Assembly (NCBI GenBank): GCA_963721105.1
Contig: CAVRHY010000017.1
Span: 206,403 to 270,402 of the forward strand
Source of the DNA: Thermohalobaculum sp963721105
GTDB lineage: Bacteria > Pseudomonadota > Alphaproteobacteria > Rhodobacterales > Rhodobacteraceae
Length of the DNA stretch: 64,000 bases
Direction: 5' to 3'
Positions 35,186 through 44,052 of the stretch are shown here, piece after piece (within the stretch, counting starts at the first letter, position 1; every line of letters begins with the position of its first letter). The translations under genes and the position numbers were made by a program. The notes under the pieces were generated by a model. The model was not told the origin of the DNA, searched no databases, and saw nothing but the letters and a program-made list of their open reading frames with translations.

Positions 35186-35893
35186 TCAGAGCGCCAGGCC
35201 GGCGGGCTCGATCAGGTCGGGGCCGTCGTTCCGGACCTGGCCGACGCGGCGGTCGACCGGGTAAAGCTCGACGCGGGGGTCGGGGATCGGGCGCATCAGC
35301 GCGGCCGGATCGGCGCTGCCGTCCAGCCAGCCCTCGGCCGCGTCCTCGGCCAGCACGACGGGCGAGCGCGGGTGCAGGTGGCGCGTCGCCTCGCCGGCGG
35401 CGGTGGTCAGGATGGTGCAGGACAGCAGCCACTCGTCGCCGAGCCGCGTCGCCGCCCAGAGCCCGGCAAACAGGATGCCCGGCGTGTTGCGGCGCATGGT
35501 GATGAACCAGGGCGTCTTGGCGCCCTTGGGCCCCGTCCACTCGTAGTAGCCGATGGCGGGGACCAGGCACCGCCGCGCGGCCCAGGCGTCGCGGAACATC
35601 GGCTTTTCGGCCGCCTCCTCGGCGCGGGCGTTGAAGGTCGTGGCCCTGAACTCGGAGAGCGGTTTCTTCCACCAGTGCGGCACCAGCCCCCAGCGCGCGA
35701 CCTCCGGCACGCGGCGGCGGTGGCCGCCGTCCGGCGCGTCGCGCAGGCGGACGATGCCGACCGGGTCGGTCGGCGCGACGTTCCAGCGCGCGGATGGCCA
35801 GCCGGCGGGTGGCCAGTCGACCGCCGGCTCGACGAGCAGCCAGTCGCGCCAGTCCGTCCCCTCGGTCTCGCCGATCGCGAAGCGGCCGCACAT
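35186..35893 (-). CDS. SRAP-domain protein (HMCES/YedK family)
   Basis: 235-aa abasic-site processing protein that crosslinks to AP sites in single-stranded DNA. The catalytic Cys is residue 2 (MCGRFAIGE), so the start is fixed. Other active-site elements: RWNVAPTDP, FNARAEEAAEKPMFRDAW (Asn, Arg, Glu), RCLVPAIGYYEWTG, and the His of HPRSPVVL. Typical family size. Convergent with the microORFs. Confidence 0.93.
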   Translation of the reverse strand: MCGRFAIGETEGTDWRDWLLVEPAVDWPPAGWPSARWNVAPTDPVGIVRLRDAPDGGHRRRVPEVARWGLVPHWWKKPLSEFRATTFNARAEEAAEKPMFRDAWAARRCLVPAIGYYEWTGPKGAKTPWFITMRRNTPGILFAGLWAATRLGDEWLLSCTILTTAAGEATRHLHPRSPVVLAEDAAEGWLDGSADPAALMRPIPDPRVELYPVDRRVGQVRNDGPDLIEPAGLAL

Positions 35894-36262
35894 CGCCGGT
35901 CTCCGGTTTGCCTTGCGGATCGTCCCGGTCCGTCCGGGCCGAACCGGGGAGATCGGCGCTGGCGGCGGCCGGCGCAAGCCCCGGGCGCGACCCGTCTGCG
36001 CCTCGATCGAAGGCGCCGCGTCAATGCGCCCCGCCGTCCTCGCTGGCGCCCCCGGCATGCGCGCTGTCTGCGCCCGTGCCGCCACCCCTGACGCCACCCG
36101 TGCCGCGACGCCTCCCGCGAGACCTCCGGCGCCACCTGGGGCGCCCCGTCCTGCGCCCCCATGCTGCGACGGTTGCGCGCTGCGTCGGGATGGAATCCCG
36201 CCGGCGGTTCCTTTAAATTCGTTGTTCGAGCGAGAGCCGGGGAAACAGCGGGGACACGATCG
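35894..36262. other. Non-coding interval upstream of the DUF2927 cluster
   Basis: 369 bp without a supported gene. The first two-thirds is cytosine-rich on the plus strand. The only AT-rich patch (TTTAAATTCGTTG at about 36210-36225), some 45 bp before the DUF2927 start, is the likely promoter region, but I cannot pair a convincing -35 with it. Confidence 0.45.
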
Positions 36263-37063
36263 GTGCGGAGCCGAAGCCTTCTGGCGGTCGCCACGATCGC
36301 GCTCACCCTGGCCGCGTGCGAGTCGACCGATCGCACGCAGGTCTTCGCCTCGTACCAGGCCGAGATGCAGAGCCGCGGCTTCCTGCGCACCGACACCGAC
36401 CCGCGCGACGTGCCCTACACCAACGCCCGGCTGGCCGAGGATTTCCGCCGGATCGCCTTCTTCACCTACCCGAACGACGAGGTGCATGTCCCGAAGCCGC
36501 TGACGCGCTGGCAGGGGCCGATCCGCTATGCCGTGCTGGGCAACGCGGACGACGAGGCGCAGGTCGACGAGCTGATGGGCCGCATCGCCCGGCTGACGGG
36601 GCTGGAGATCGCGCCCGTGCCCGACGAGGGCGCGAACTTCGTCGTCCTGCTGCTGAACGACCGCGAGCGCCGCGCCGCCCGTCTGGCCTTTCCCGACGCC
36701 GAAAGCCGCAACTTCTTCGACAGCTTCGTCTCGGCGGTCTTCGACTGCGGCGCCATCGCCGACTGGTCGGACGAGGAACCCGAGATCACCAAGGCGCTGG
36801 TCTACCTGCACGGCGACCTGCAGGGCCTGTATCGCCGGCTGTGCTTCCAGGAAGAGATCAGCCAGAGCTTCGGCCTGTTCAACGACGATCCGACCGTGCG
36901 GCCGTCGATCTTCAACGATGATGACGAGTTCGCCTTGCTGACGACACATGATGAGTACTTGCTACGAATCCTTTACGATCCCAGGCTCAAGGTGGGGATG
37001 ACGGAGGAGGAGGCCATGCCGATTGTGCGCCGCATTATCAGGGAAGTGAGGCCAGAGACGTAA
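36263..37063 (+). CDS. DUF2927-family lipoprotein, copy A
   Basis: 266 aa. GTG start; signal peptide RSRSLLAVATIALTLAAC with lipobox LAAC, so probably a lipoprotein. Family region: DPRDVPYTNARLAEDFRRIAF near the N-terminus, CFQEEISQSFGLFND and PSIFNDDDEFALLTTHDEYL plus LRILYDPRLKVGM near the C-terminus. The EExxQ motif looks like a degenerate HExxH of a metalloprotease; that is my inference. Followed directly by copy B (TAAATG). Confidence 0.78.
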   Translation: MRSRSLLAVATIALTLAACESTDRTQVFASYQAEMQSRGFLRTDTDPRDVPYTNARLAEDFRRIAFFTYPNDEVHVPKPLTRWQGPIRYAVLGNADDEAQVDELMGRIARLTGLEIAPVPDEGANFVVLLLNDRERRAARLAFPDAESRNFFDSFVSAVFDCGAIADWSDEEPEITKALVYLHGDLQGLYRRLCFQEEISQSFGLFNDDPTVRPSIFNDDDEFALLTTHDEYLLRILYDPRLKVGMTEEEAMPIVRRIIREVRPET

Positions 37064-37918
37064 ATGGGGGAAACAGGGGGGATCGGCCGGGCGCTGCTGG
37101 GGGCGGTGCTGGTCGGAGCGGTGGTGCTCACCGGGTACGACGCCAGGTCGCAGACGGCGGAGTACTGGCGCAAGTACGAGGCGATGCTGACCGACAAGGG
37201 CAAGCTGCGGGCCGATCGCGCCCCGGCCGACGCGCCCTACAGCAACGCCGACCTGGTGCGCGACTTCCAGGCGATCATGCTGCACAGGGAGCACGCCAGG
37301 AAAGGCGGCGACTTCGTGAAGGACGCGGCGGCGCGGCGGCTGAAGAAGCTCGCCCCCGAGGTCCGGATCGACATCCGCGGCTCGACCGTCGACGATGCCG
37401 ACATGGCGAACATCCGCGACCTGATGGGGCGGCTCGGCCGGGTGACGGGGGTCCACATGGTCGAAAGCCCCGAGGACCCGACGATCCGGCTGATGATCCT
37501 GACGCAGGAGGAGCGGCTGGCCTTTGCCAGGTACGCCGCGCAGAGCCCGCGCTGGAAGTTCATCTCGCAGAACGTCGCCAACGGTCTGGGCCGGGCGGTG
37601 TGCGGCACCTACTACAGCCGCGACCGGCAGCGGCCGGGCCGGGTCGACTACATCATCGTGATCCCGGCCGAGGTGCACGGCATCCTGCGCCGGTCATGCA
37701 TCGAGGAGGAGATGGGCCAGACCTTCGGCCCGGGTGCCGACTACGACAAGGCGCGGCCGTCGATCTTCAACGACGATGCCGAGTTCGCGCTGATGACGGA
37801 CCATGACGAGGACCTGTTGCGCATCCTCTACGACCCGCGGCTGAAGGCCGGCATGACCGCCGACGAGGCGATGCCGGTGGTCGAGGCCATCGTGCAGGAG
37901 CTGCGCCCGGGCCAGTGA
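37064..37918 (+). CDS. DUF2927-family protein, copy B
   Basis: 284 aa. A single N-terminal hydrophobic stretch (ALLGAVLVGAVVLTGY) instead of a lipobox, so likely a signal anchor. Shares the family landmarks: APADAPYSNADLVRDFQ, CIEEEMGQTFG, PSIFNDDAEFALMTDHDEDL and LRILYDPRLKAGM. It begins immediately after copy A's stop and its own TGA overlaps copy C's ATG (TGATG). Confidence 0.78.
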   Translation: MGETGGIGRALLGAVLVGAVVLTGYDARSQTAEYWRKYEAMLTDKGKLRADRAPADAPYSNADLVRDFQAIMLHREHARKGGDFVKDAAARRLKKLAPEVRIDIRGSTVDDADMANIRDLMGRLGRVTGVHMVESPEDPTIRLMILTQEERLAFARYAAQSPRWKFISQNVANGLGRAVCGTYYSRDRQRPGRVDYIIVIPAEVHGILRRSCIEEEMGQTFGPGADYDKARPSIFNDDAEFALMTDHDEDLLRILYDPRLKAGMTADEAMPVVEAIVQELRPGQ

Positions 37919-38779
37919 TGCGGGGGCGCGGGCCTTCCGGGCGGGCGGCGGCGGCCACGCCGCAGGCCGCCGCCATCGCGCCGGCGGCCTGCGCGCCGAC
38001 GATGACGGGCGGCGAGCTCGAGCCGATCCTGGCGCGGGGGAGCCTGCTCAGGACCGGGCGCGACCCTGCCGACGCCCCGTTCACGAACGCCGACCTGGCG
38101 GATCACTTCCGGCGGGTGGTCTTTGGCCAGACCCCGTCCGAGGACTGGCCTCGGACGGAGGTGGGTCGGCGAGATCCAGCGCTGGGAGGCCCCGGTCCGC
38201 TGGCATCTGCACGTCGCGGGGCCGGACGCGGCCGCCGCCCTTGCGGATGTCGAGTTCACCTTCGCGCCGCTGGCCGCAGTCACGGGCCTCGACATCGCCC
38301 GGGCAGCCGGCCCGGAAGAGGCCAACCTCGACATCTTCCTTCTCGGTCCCGAGGACTACCCGGCCGCGATCGACCGGGCGCGGCGGACCATCAAGCGCAG
38401 CACCGCCGACAGGATCCGCGACTTTCGCACGAGCCGGACGCCCTGCAACCTGCGGGCCTATCCGCGCGCCTCGGCCGATGGCCCGCTGCCGAAGGGATCA
38501 TATTTCCGGGCCATGGTGCTGATCCGGACGGGCTTCAGCGACACCTATCGCCTCGGCTGCATCGAGGAGGAGCTGGCGCAGGTCATGGGCCTCGTGAACG
38601 ACGACGATCGCGTCCGCCCGTCGGTCTTCAACGACGACGAGGAGTTCGCGCTGCTGACCACGCATGACGAGCTGCTGCTGCGGGTGCTCTACGATTCGCG
38701 GCTGCGTGCGGGTATGACCGGGGCCGAGGCGATGCCGATCGTCGCGCGCATCATCGAGGACCTGCGGCCGGACGGCTGA
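37918..38779 (+). CDS. DUF2927-family protein, copy C (one frame break)
   Basis: About 287 aa when reconstructed. N-terminus MRGRGPSGRAAAATPQAAAI ... APAAC may be a poor lipobox. DPADAPFTNADLADHFRRVVF is in the first frame; after a frame change near 38155-38162 it continues RWVGEIQRWEAPVRWHLHVAG ... CIEEELAQVMGLVND ... PSVFNDDEEFALLTTHDELL. The break is inside a conserved domain, so a one-base assembly indel is likely. Third of three paralogues in one operon. Confidence 0.72.
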
Positions 38780-38845
38780 GCGGCGGCGTCGCGTCGCGCG
38801 GCTGATGCAGTCCGGGCCGGGACGCACTACGTTCAGGACCGCGAC

Positions 38846-38860
38846 GGGATCGCCGATCCC
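38846..38860. promoter_or_regulatory. Inverted repeat before the SPFH gene
   Basis: GGGATC-GCC-GATCCC, perfect 6-bp arms, 28 bp upstream of the GTG start. It could be an operator or a leader hairpin near the ribosome site. Confidence 0.4.
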
Positions 38861-38888
38861 GCAGGGCGCAGGCTGACGGAGGACGATT

Positions 38889-40019
38889 GTGATCTGGGAC
38901 ATGATCCGCGGCGAGTTCATCGACGTCATCGAGTGGACCGACGACACCCGCGACACGATGGTCTACCGCTTCCAGCGGCAGGGCAATGCCATCAAGTACG
39001 GTGCCAAGCTGACGGTGCGCGAGGGCCAGGCGGCGGTCTTCGTCCACGAGGGGCAGCTCGCCGACGTGTTCCAGCCCGGTCTCTACCAGCTCGAGACCAA
39101 CAACATGCCGGTCATGACGACGCTGCAGCACTGGGACCACGCGTTCCAGAGCCCGTTCAAGTCCGAGATCTATTTTGTCTCGACGCGCCAGTTCACCGAC
39201 CTGAAATGGGGCACCAAGAACCCGATCATGATGCGCGACCCGGAGTTCGGCCCGGTCCGGATGCGCGCCTTCGGCACCTACGCGATCCGCGTCAAGGACC
39301 CGGCCGTCTTCCTGCGCGAGATCGTCGGCACCGATGCCGAGGTGACGACCGACGAGGTGCAGTTCCAGCTTCGCAACGTCATCGTCGCCCGCTTCTCGAA
39401 CGCGCTGGCCGCGTCCGGCATCCCGGTGCTGGACCTCGCGGCCAACACGGACGAGATGGCGAAGTTCCTGAAGGAGCGCGTCGCGCCGGAAATTGCCGCC
39501 TACGGCATCGAGATGCCGAGCCTCTACATCGAGAACGTCTCGCTGCCCGAGGCGGTCGAGGCGGCGATGGACAAGCGCACCTCGATGGGCGTGATCGGCG
39601 ACCTCGGCAAGTACGCGCAGTACCAGGCCGCCGAGGCGATGCGCGCCGCCGCCGAGAACCCCGGCAGCGCCGGCGGCGGCATGGGGGCCGGCCTGGGCGC
39701 TGGCATGGGCATGGCGATGGCGCACCAGATGGCGCAGCCCTCGCCCTGGGGCAGCCGACCGGCCGAGCCCGCCCCGCCAGCAGCCGCCGCGCCGCCGCCG
39801 CCGCCGCCCGTCGAGGCCGTCTACCACATTGCCGAGGGCGGCCAGACGCACGGGCCGTACTCGCTGGCGCGCCTCGGGCGCATGGTCGGCGAGGGCACCT
39901 TTGCGCGCGACACGCTGGTCTGGTCGCCGGGCTTTGCCGGCTGGACGAAGGCCGGCGACGTCGATGCGCTGGCGCGCCTCTTCACGGTCGCGCCGCCGCC
40001 GCCGCCGCCCGCCGCCTGA
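38889..40019 (+). CDS. SPFH-domain protein with C-terminal GYF_2 domain (YdjI-like)
   Basis: 376 aa. Residues ~20-245 form an SPFH/band-7 domain of the virion-core-protein/YdjI type (QGNAIKYGAKLTVREGQAAV, FQPGLYQLETNNMP, MRAFGTYAIRVKDP). A Gly/Met-rich then Pro-rich linker (~255-310) leads to a C-terminal GYF_2-like domain (GPYSLARLGRMVGEGTFARD, VWSPGFAGW). No TM helix, so it must be recruited to membranes by a partner. GTG start with GGAGG upstream. Only 22 bp separates it from the zinc-ribbon membrane protein, its probable partner. In Bacillus subtilis YdjI and YdjG form a membrane-stress complex with PspA; here PspA is absent. Confidence 0.82.
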   Translation: MIWDMIRGEFIDVIEWTDDTRDTMVYRFQRQGNAIKYGAKLTVREGQAAVFVHEGQLADVFQPGLYQLETNNMPVMTTLQHWDHAFQSPFKSEIYFVSTRQFTDLKWGTKNPIMMRDPEFGPVRMRAFGTYAIRVKDPAVFLREIVGTDAEVTTDEVQFQLRNVIVARFSNALAASGIPVLDLAANTDEMAKFLKERVAPEIAAYGIEMPSLYIENVSLPEAVEAAMDKRTSMGVIGDLGKYAQYQAAEAMRAAAENPGSAGGGMGAGLGAGMGMAMAHQMAQPSPWGSRPAEPAPPAAAAPPPPPPVEAVYHIAEGGQTHGPYSLARLGRMVGEGTFARDTLVWSPGFAGWTKAGDVDALARLFTVAPPPPPPAA

Positions 40020-40041
40020 CGGGGAGCGCGGGCGAGCGAGC

Positions 40042-41178
40042 ATGTCGGAATCGCGCGTAAAGCCGTGCCGCCGATGCGGCGCGCCGCTGACCTTCGAGCC
40101 AGGCGTCGGCAAGCTGGTCTGCCCGTTCTGCGGCGCGTCGAACGAGATCGAGGGCTCCGGCCGGGCGGTCAGCCCCTGGGGCGTGCGGACGGGCGCCGAC
40201 ACGGGCGTCACCGAGCTGGATTTCCAGGCCGCGCTGCAGAGCCTTGCCGAGGCGGGCGCGGCCGAGGAGGAGGAGACAGCGACGCTCCGCTGCCCCGGCT
40301 GCGGCGCCGAGGTCACCCTGGACGCGACGACGCTGGCCCAGGAATGCCCGTTCTGCGCGACCCCGCTGGCGCGCGTCGCGACGCAGACACACAGCCATCC
40401 GAAGGTCCAGGCGGTGCTGCCCTTCGCGCTGGACCAGCGCGCGGCGCGCGAGCGGATGATGGGCTGGCTGGGCTCGCTCTGGTTCGCGCCCTCGAAGCTC
40501 AAGGAATACGCCCGGGCCGGGCGGCCGCTGAGCGGCGTCTACCTGCCGCACTACACCTATGACGCGGTCGGCGACGCCGACTATCACGGTCAGCGCGGCG
40601 ACGCCTATTACGTGACGCGCACGCGCACCGTGAACGGCAGGATGCAATCCTTCCAGGAGCGCCACGTCCGCTGGCGCCCGGTCTCGGGCCATGTCCGGCA
40701 TGTCTTCGACGACGTGCTGGTGCCGGCCTCGGAGAACGCCGGGGCGGGGCAGCCGGAATACGGCGGCCGCTCCTGGGATCTCGCGGCGCTGGAGGCCTAC
40801 CGGACCGACTACCTGGCCGGCTTCCGCGCCGAGGTGCCGACGCTGGACCTGCGCGAGGGCTTCCGGCAGGCGCAGGCGGTGATGGAGAGCGCGCTGGCGG
40901 GCGACGTCCGCGCCGATATCGGCGGCGACGAGCAGCGCATCGGCGCGATGCAGGCGCGCTATTCCGACATCACCTTCAAGCACGTCCTGCTGCCGGTCTG
41001 GCTGGCGTCCTACCGCTTCGGCAACCGGGCGTACCAGGTGGTGGTGAACGGCCGCACCGGCGCGGTCTCGGGCGAGCGGCCGTACTCGAAGATCAAGATC
41101 GCGGTCGCCGTGGTGCTCGGGCTGATCGTGCTGGTCGTGGTCGCCTATGTTGTCGCGATGACGCAGGGGCAGGGGTGA
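40042..41178 (+). CDS. Double zinc-ribbon membrane protein (YdjG-like partner of SPFH protein)
   Basis: 378 aa. Two CxxC-CxxC zinc ribbons: CRRCG ... CPFCG (about 9-34) and CPGCG ... CPFC (about 85-107). A ~240-residue domain follows (FALDQRAARERMMGWLGSL, YLPHYTYDAVGDADYHG, VLLPVWLASYRFGNRAYQV), then one C-terminal TM helix (VAVVLGLIVLVVVAYVVAM). The topology, with a cytoplasmic ribbon domain anchored at the C-terminus, suits docking of the soluble SPFH protein. Annotated elsewhere as 'TFIIB-type zinc ribbon' proteins. Confidence 0.82.
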   Translation: MSESRVKPCRRCGAPLTFEPGVGKLVCPFCGASNEIEGSGRAVSPWGVRTGADTGVTELDFQAALQSLAEAGAAEEEETATLRCPGCGAEVTLDATTLAQECPFCATPLARVATQTHSHPKVQAVLPFALDQRAARERMMGWLGSLWFAPSKLKEYARAGRPLSGVYLPHYTYDAVGDADYHGQRGDAYYVTRTRTVNGRMQSFQERHVRWRPVSGHVRHVFDDVLVPASENAGAGQPEYGGRSWDLAALEAYRTDYLAGFRAEVPTLDLREGFRQAQAVMESALAGDVRADIGGDEQRIGAMQARYSDITFKHVLLPVWLASYRFGNRAYQVVVNGRTGAVSGERPYSKIKIAVAVVLGLIVLVVVAYVVAMTQGQG

Positions 41179-41229
41179 CGTCCGGCAGGGTGCGTGCTGG
41201 CACGCACCGCCAGACGATCCCGTCTTCCC

Positions 41230-42990
41230 TCAGGCGTCCGCCAGACCGACCTCGCGGAGCGTGATCTGCTGGGCGAGGTATTTCGAGAAGATGCGGCACT
41301 GCGCCAGGCTGCCGGCGATGAACCACAGCCCCGGCTGGCCGGTCGCGCGGAACATGTTGCGGAGCTCGATCTCGTCGCCGAAACCCCAGATCGGGCCGAC
41401 ACGGGCGGCGACCTCCGGCCCGAAAAGCCGTTCGACCAGTTCTTCGGTCGGGCGATAGCCGGTCGCCAGCACGACCAGCTCGGCGGGCACCCGGGTGCCG
41501 TCCTTCAGACGCGCGCCGTCCGCCTCGAAGGTCTCGATGTCGGCGAACTGCACCAGCCCGACCTTGCCCTCGGCGATCAGGTCCGAGCAGCCGACGTTGA
41601 AGTAGTAGCCGCCGCCGCGCGTCAGGTACTTGAACTGCCAGCCCGTGCCGTCCTCGCCGAAATCCAGCTCGAAGCCGCGGTCCTCGAGCCGGTCGAGCAG
41701 CGGCTTGTCGATCTCGCGCGATTGCTCGGTGAAGGCGACATGCGCCTTCCGCACCAGCGGGAAGGGCGTGCCGGTGACGATCAGGTCGCACTCGGCCAGC
41801 GACGGGCCCTCGTCGTAGAGCGAGTAGGGGAGCTGCGCGCTCGGCTCGATGCTGACGACCAGCGTCGGGCTGCGCTGGACGATGGTGACGTCGGCGCCGC
41901 TCGACTGCAGGTCCTGCGCGATATCGTGGCCGCTGTTGCCGGTGCCGAGGACGATGGCCGGCTTGCCGGCCCACTCGCCGCCGTCGCCGTACTCGGTCGA
42001 GTGCATCACCCGGCCCCGGAACCCCTCCAGCACCGGGATCTTCGGCCGGTTCGGGATGCCCGAGACGCCGGTCGCCAGCACGACATGGCGCGGCTTCATC
42101 ATGCGCTCGGACCCGTCGGCCGTGCGCAGCCGCACCGTCCAGTGGCCGGCGGCCTCGTCCCACTCGCCGCCCAGGAATTCCGTCGAGGTCCAGAAGTTCA
42201 GCTCGAGCGCGTCGACATAGGCCTCGAACCAGTTCGCCAGCATGTCCTTGGGGATGTAGACCGGCCAGCTTTCCGGGAAGGGCATGTAGGGCAGATGATT
42301 GACCTGCACCTGGTTGTGCAGGGTCAGCGCGTGGTAGCGCAGCCGCCAGTTGTCGCCAACGCGCGCCTCGCGGTCGACGATCAGCGTGTCGATGCCCAGC
42401 ACGGTCAGCCGTGCGGCGATGGCGAGCCCCGCCTGGCCGCCGCCGACGACCAGCACGGCCGGGTCGCGGCCGGAATAGGCCCGCGCCTCGCGTCGCTGGT
42501 CCGCCCAGTTCGGCCCGTTGAAGTCGCGCGACGAGGACGAGCCGCGCCGGCGGTTCCGACCGATGCGCTCCTCGTGCCCCTTGATCTGGTCGAGCGCCGT
42601 CAGCAGCGTCCAGGCGCGCAACCGGCCCTCGCCGTCCGGCGTCAGCCGCAGCACGCCCTCGCCCCGCCCCGTCGTCGTCTCGAAGGTGAAGAACGCCTCG
42701 ACCGTCTCGGTCCCTGCCCGCATCGCCGAGGCCGGCGCCATGCGCCGCGGGTCCAGCCGGAAGCCATCGGCGGCCCTGGCCGACGCATGCCGGGCCAGCC
42801 CGGCGGCGACCGCCTCGCGGCCCTCGATCGTCTCCAGCGTGCCCGTGCAGGCCACCGCGTCGCGCCAGTAGCTCTCCGCCTGGAACAGAGGCGCGATCTT
42901 GCCGGCGTCCGCCGTCGCCAGCGCGCGGCCGAGCCCGTCCAGCCAGTCCTGCGCCAACTCGCTCAGACGCTCCGGGGTGGTGTCCAGCAT
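41230..42990 (-). CDS. FMO-like flavin monooxygenase with N-terminal NTF2-like domain
   Basis: 586 aa. Residues 1-150 resemble a SnoaL/NTF2-like fold (LFQAESYWRDAVACTGTLET). The rest is a two-dinucleotide flavoprotein: FAD motif VLVVGGGQAGLAIAARL (about 178-195), VGDNWRLRYHALTLHNQ, NADPH motif AIVLGTGNSGHDIAQDL and LVVLATGYRPT. It probably oxygenates a small organic substrate (amine, thiol or ketone); none can be named. ATG with GGGAGAA upstream. Followed upstream on the same strand by an SDR gene 50 bp away, a likely two-gene operon. Confidence 0.85.
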   Translation of the reverse strand: MLDTTPERLSELAQDWLDGLGRALATADAGKIAPLFQAESYWRDAVACTGTLETIEGREAVAAGLARHASARAADGFRLDPRRMAPASAMRAGTETVEAFFTFETTTGRGEGVLRLTPDGEGRLRAWTLLTALDQIKGHEERIGRNRRRGSSSSRDFNGPNWADQRREARAYSGRDPAVLVVGGGQAGLAIAARLTVLGIDTLIVDREARVGDNWRLRYHALTLHNQVQVNHLPYMPFPESWPVYIPKDMLANWFEAYVDALELNFWTSTEFLGGEWDEAAGHWTVRLRTADGSERMMKPRHVVLATGVSGIPNRPKIPVLEGFRGRVMHSTEYGDGGEWAGKPAIVLGTGNSGHDIAQDLQSSGADVTIVQRSPTLVVSIEPSAQLPYSLYDEGPSLAECDLIVTGTPFPLVRKAHVAFTEQSREIDKPLLDRLEDRGFELDFGEDGTGWQFKYLTRGGGYYFNVGCSDLIAEGKVGLVQFADIETFEADGARLKDGTRVPAELVVLATGYRPTEELVERLFGPEVAARVGPIWGFGDEIELRNMFRATGQPGLWFIAGSLAQCRIFSKYLAQQITLREVGLADA

Positions 42991-43040
42991 GTCGTTCTCC
43001 CTTACGCGCCCGGGCGCCCGTTCTCACTGGGCGGCGGGCG

Positions 43041-43862
43041 TCACTCCAAAAGGCTCGCCCACTGGCCGCCGCCCTTGGCGACGTCCGAGAAGCGCCGGCC
43101 CCAGATCAGCCCGCCATCGACGACCAAGTCCTCGCCGTTTACGAAGCTGGCCTCGTCGCTGGCGAGATAGAGCGTAGCGTTCGCGATGTCCTCGGGCAGG
43201 CCGGCGCGCGGGATCGCCTGCATCTTCGCGAGCACCGCCTTGGTCTTTTCGGCCGCCCGGTCGGCGGCCTCGGCGTCCAGCCCCATCGCCTTGCCGAAGA
43301 TGCCCGTCGCGATGCCGCCCGGCGAGACGCAGTTGACGCGCACCCCGTCTTCGCCCAGCTCCATCGCCGCCAGCCGCGTCAGGTGGATGACGGCTGCCTT
43401 GGCGACGCCGTAGATCAGCGAGGTCGAGTAGCCGGCCCTGTGCCCGGCCACCGAGCCGATGTTGACGATGCTGCCGCGCCCGGCCGCGCGCATCGATGGC
43501 GCCGCGTGCTTGATATGCGCCAGCGCGCCCCGGACATGCACCTGCATCGTGCGGTCGAAGCCGTCGAGCGGCAGCTCCTCGATGCGCCCGCGCGGCGCCG
43601 GGCCGCCGGCATTGTTGACCAGCACGTCGACGCGGCCATGCGCGTCCAGCGCGTGGCGCACGACCCGCTCGGCATCCGCCTCGCTGCCCGCATCGGCCTC
43701 GACGAAGGCCGCGCCGGTTTCGCGCGCGACCTCGTCGCCCAGCGCCGTTCGCCGCCCGGTATAGATGACCCTGGCGCCCTCGTCGCGAAAGCGGGCGACG
43801 ATGCGCCGGCCGATCCCGCTGGTGCCGCCGGTGACGATGCAGACCTTGTCCGCCAGTCGCAA
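43041..43862 (-). CDS. Short-chain dehydrogenase/reductase
   Basis: 273 aa classical SDR. Cofactor motif TGGTSGIG at about 11-18, NNAGG, and the catalytic Ser...YxxxK (NIGSVAGHRAGYSTSLIYGVAK). C-terminus includes PEDIANATLYLASDEASFVNGEDLVVDGG. I chose the TTG start (MRLADKVCIVTGG) because AGGAGG sits 5 nt upstream and it gives the normal N-terminus; the open frame extends 37 codons further without a ribosome site. Probably co-transcribed with the FMO-like gene. Confidence 0.88.
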   Translation of the reverse strand: MRLADKVCIVTGGTSGIGRRIVARFRDEGARVIYTGRRTALGDEVARETGAAFVEADAGSEADAERVVRHALDAHGRVDVLVNNAGGPAPRGRIEELPLDGFDRTMQVHVRGALAHIKHAAPSMRAAGRGSIVNIGSVAGHRAGYSTSLIYGVAKAAVIHLTRLAAMELGEDGVRVNCVSPGGIATGIFGKAMGLDAEAADRAAEKTKAVLAKMQAIPRAGLPEDIANATLYLASDEASFVNGEDLVVDGGLIWGRRFSDVAKGGGQWASLLE

Positions 43863-43974
43863 TGCCGCCTCCTGCCTGTCGCTCGCCGGACCATTTAGCC
43901 CGATCCCGACGCGCCGCGCCATCGGTGATGTAATGGTTCGCCGGGGCCGCTCGGCCGCGGCGAAAAACGTCATC

Positions 43975-43986
43975 TTCCACGTGGAA
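43975..43986. promoter_or_regulatory. Perfect palindrome TTCCACGTGGAA between SDR and otsA
   Basis: A 12-bp perfect palindrome with flanking AT-rich DNA (GCGTATTTTCAGAATGC downstream), 66 bp before otsA and 112 bp before the SDR start. Likely operator for one or both divergent genes. Confidence 0.45.
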
Positions 43987-44052
43987 CCGGTTGCACGTCA
44001 TGCGCGTATTTTCAGAATGCAACTCAACCACAGCGGACTGGCGCCCGACGCG

